Part shown: one piece after another, positions 13,085 through 13,220 of the stretch
How positions within the stretch are numbered: position 1 is the stretch's first letter
Layout of the letters: each line of letters opens with the position of its first letter
Source of the DNA: Methanobacteriota archaeon
GTDB taxonomy: Archaea > Methanobacteriota > Methanobacteria > Methanobacteriales > Methanobacteriaceae
Length of the DNA stretch: 13,220 nucleotides
Assembly: GCA_023430285.1 (NCBI GenBank)
Contig: JAEZAV010000196.1
Location: 1-13,220 of the forward strand
Direction: 5' to 3'
Made by a program: the position numbers and the translations under genes
Notes under the pieces: model-generated
The model's input: the letters and a program-made list of their open reading frames with translations, nothing else
The model's database searches: none
What the model was told of the DNA's origin: nothing

Positions 13085-13136
13085 TATATAATTAGTGGTA
13101 AAAAAAGATTATAAAGCTTAAAACTTGTAATATATT
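13085..13136 (+). promoter_or_regulatory. Two TATA-like elements upstream of the biotin carboxylase gene
   Basis: TATATAAT at 13085-13092 predicts a start near 13114 and a leader of about 48 bases. AATATATT at 13129-13136 would start only a few bases before the ATG at 13162, leaving out the AGGA ribosome binding site (13149-13152). The first is therefore the better candidate. Confidence 0.4.
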
Positions 13137-13161
13137 AATTGAATGCTCAGGAAAAGATATT

Positions 13162-13220
13162 ATGTTTAAAAAGGTGTTAATAGCCAACCGTGGAGAAATT
13201 GCAATCAGAGTGATGAGGGC
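13162..13220 (+). CDS. pycA: Biotin carboxylase (pyruvate carboxylase subunit A / AccC type), N-terminus only
   Basis: ATP-grasp biotin carboxylase: it carboxylates biotin with bicarbonate and ATP. In methanogens this subunit, with the biotin carrier subunit B, forms pyruvate carboxylase, which makes oxaloacetate. Only 19 codons and two bases are in the window, reading MFKKVLIANRGEIAIRVMR, the near-invariant start of the family (KVLIANRGEIA). AGGA stands nine bases before the ATG. The family is clear; the assignment to pyruvate carboxylase rather than acetyl-CoA carboxylase rests on what is known of Methanobacteriales, not on these residues. Confidence 0.85.
   Translation, partial: MFKKVLIANRGEIAIRVMR

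Noticed and set aside
1..13220. CRISPR array, defence island or intact insertion sequence
   Set aside because: No regularly spaced identical repeats, no Cas, nuclease, toxin-antitoxin or transposase motifs in any convincing frame.

Overview
The window reads as a methanogenic archaeon of the order Methanobacteriales, most likely Methanobacterium or a close relative. The evidence is a ribosomal protein cluster of archaeal type (L3-L4-L23-L2-S19-L22-S3, preceded by a knotted SPOUT RNA methyltransferase, the same arrangement as MTH1/MTH2 in Methanothermobacter), strong GGAGG/AAGGTGA ribosome binding sites, archaeal TATA boxes, AGG/ATA-rich codon use and AT-rich spacers. The genus is an inference from gene content and cannot be fixed from the sequence alone.

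Layout. Positions 1-4962 (minus strand) hold the ribosomal operon, transcribed right to left: SPOUT methyltransferase, then a 168 bp spacer with a hairpin and degenerate repeats, then rpl3, rpl4, rpl23, rpl2, rps19, rpl22 and the first 55 codons of rps3, which runs off the window. Gaps between the ribosomal genes are about 5 to 50 bp. Positions 4963-5555 form a structured spacer with several inverted repeats and a candidate 53-residue gene. Positions 5556-7505 (minus) carry a coiled-coil SAM methyltransferase and a GT10 (fucosyltransferase-type) glycosyltransferase, probably acting on a surface glycan. Positions 7634-8766 (minus) carry an FMN nitroreductase and an acidic helical protein of unknown function.

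From 8767 on the strands alternate. A DUF308/HdeD-like six-helix membrane protein and a potassium channel lie on the plus strand, and a YrhK-like membrane protein on the minus strand. A 637 bp spacer follows, which holds a well-supported 39-residue membrane miniprotein (minus). Next come a METTL5-type RNA adenine methyltransferase (minus), possibly preceded by another short ORF, and finally the first codons of a biotin carboxylase (pyruvate carboxylase subunit A type) on the plus strand.

How the genes fit together. The left third is translation machinery plus an RNA-modifying enzyme, and the METTL5 homologue at the right end also acts on rRNA by homology. The middle is accessory: glycan decoration, redox and membrane proteins. 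I see no defence system, CRISPR array, tRNA, rRNA or intact mobile element. The most interesting signals are small: a leader hairpin and repeats before rpl3, small genes in the long spacers, and GAACT/AGTTC inverted repeats next to two TATA boxes.
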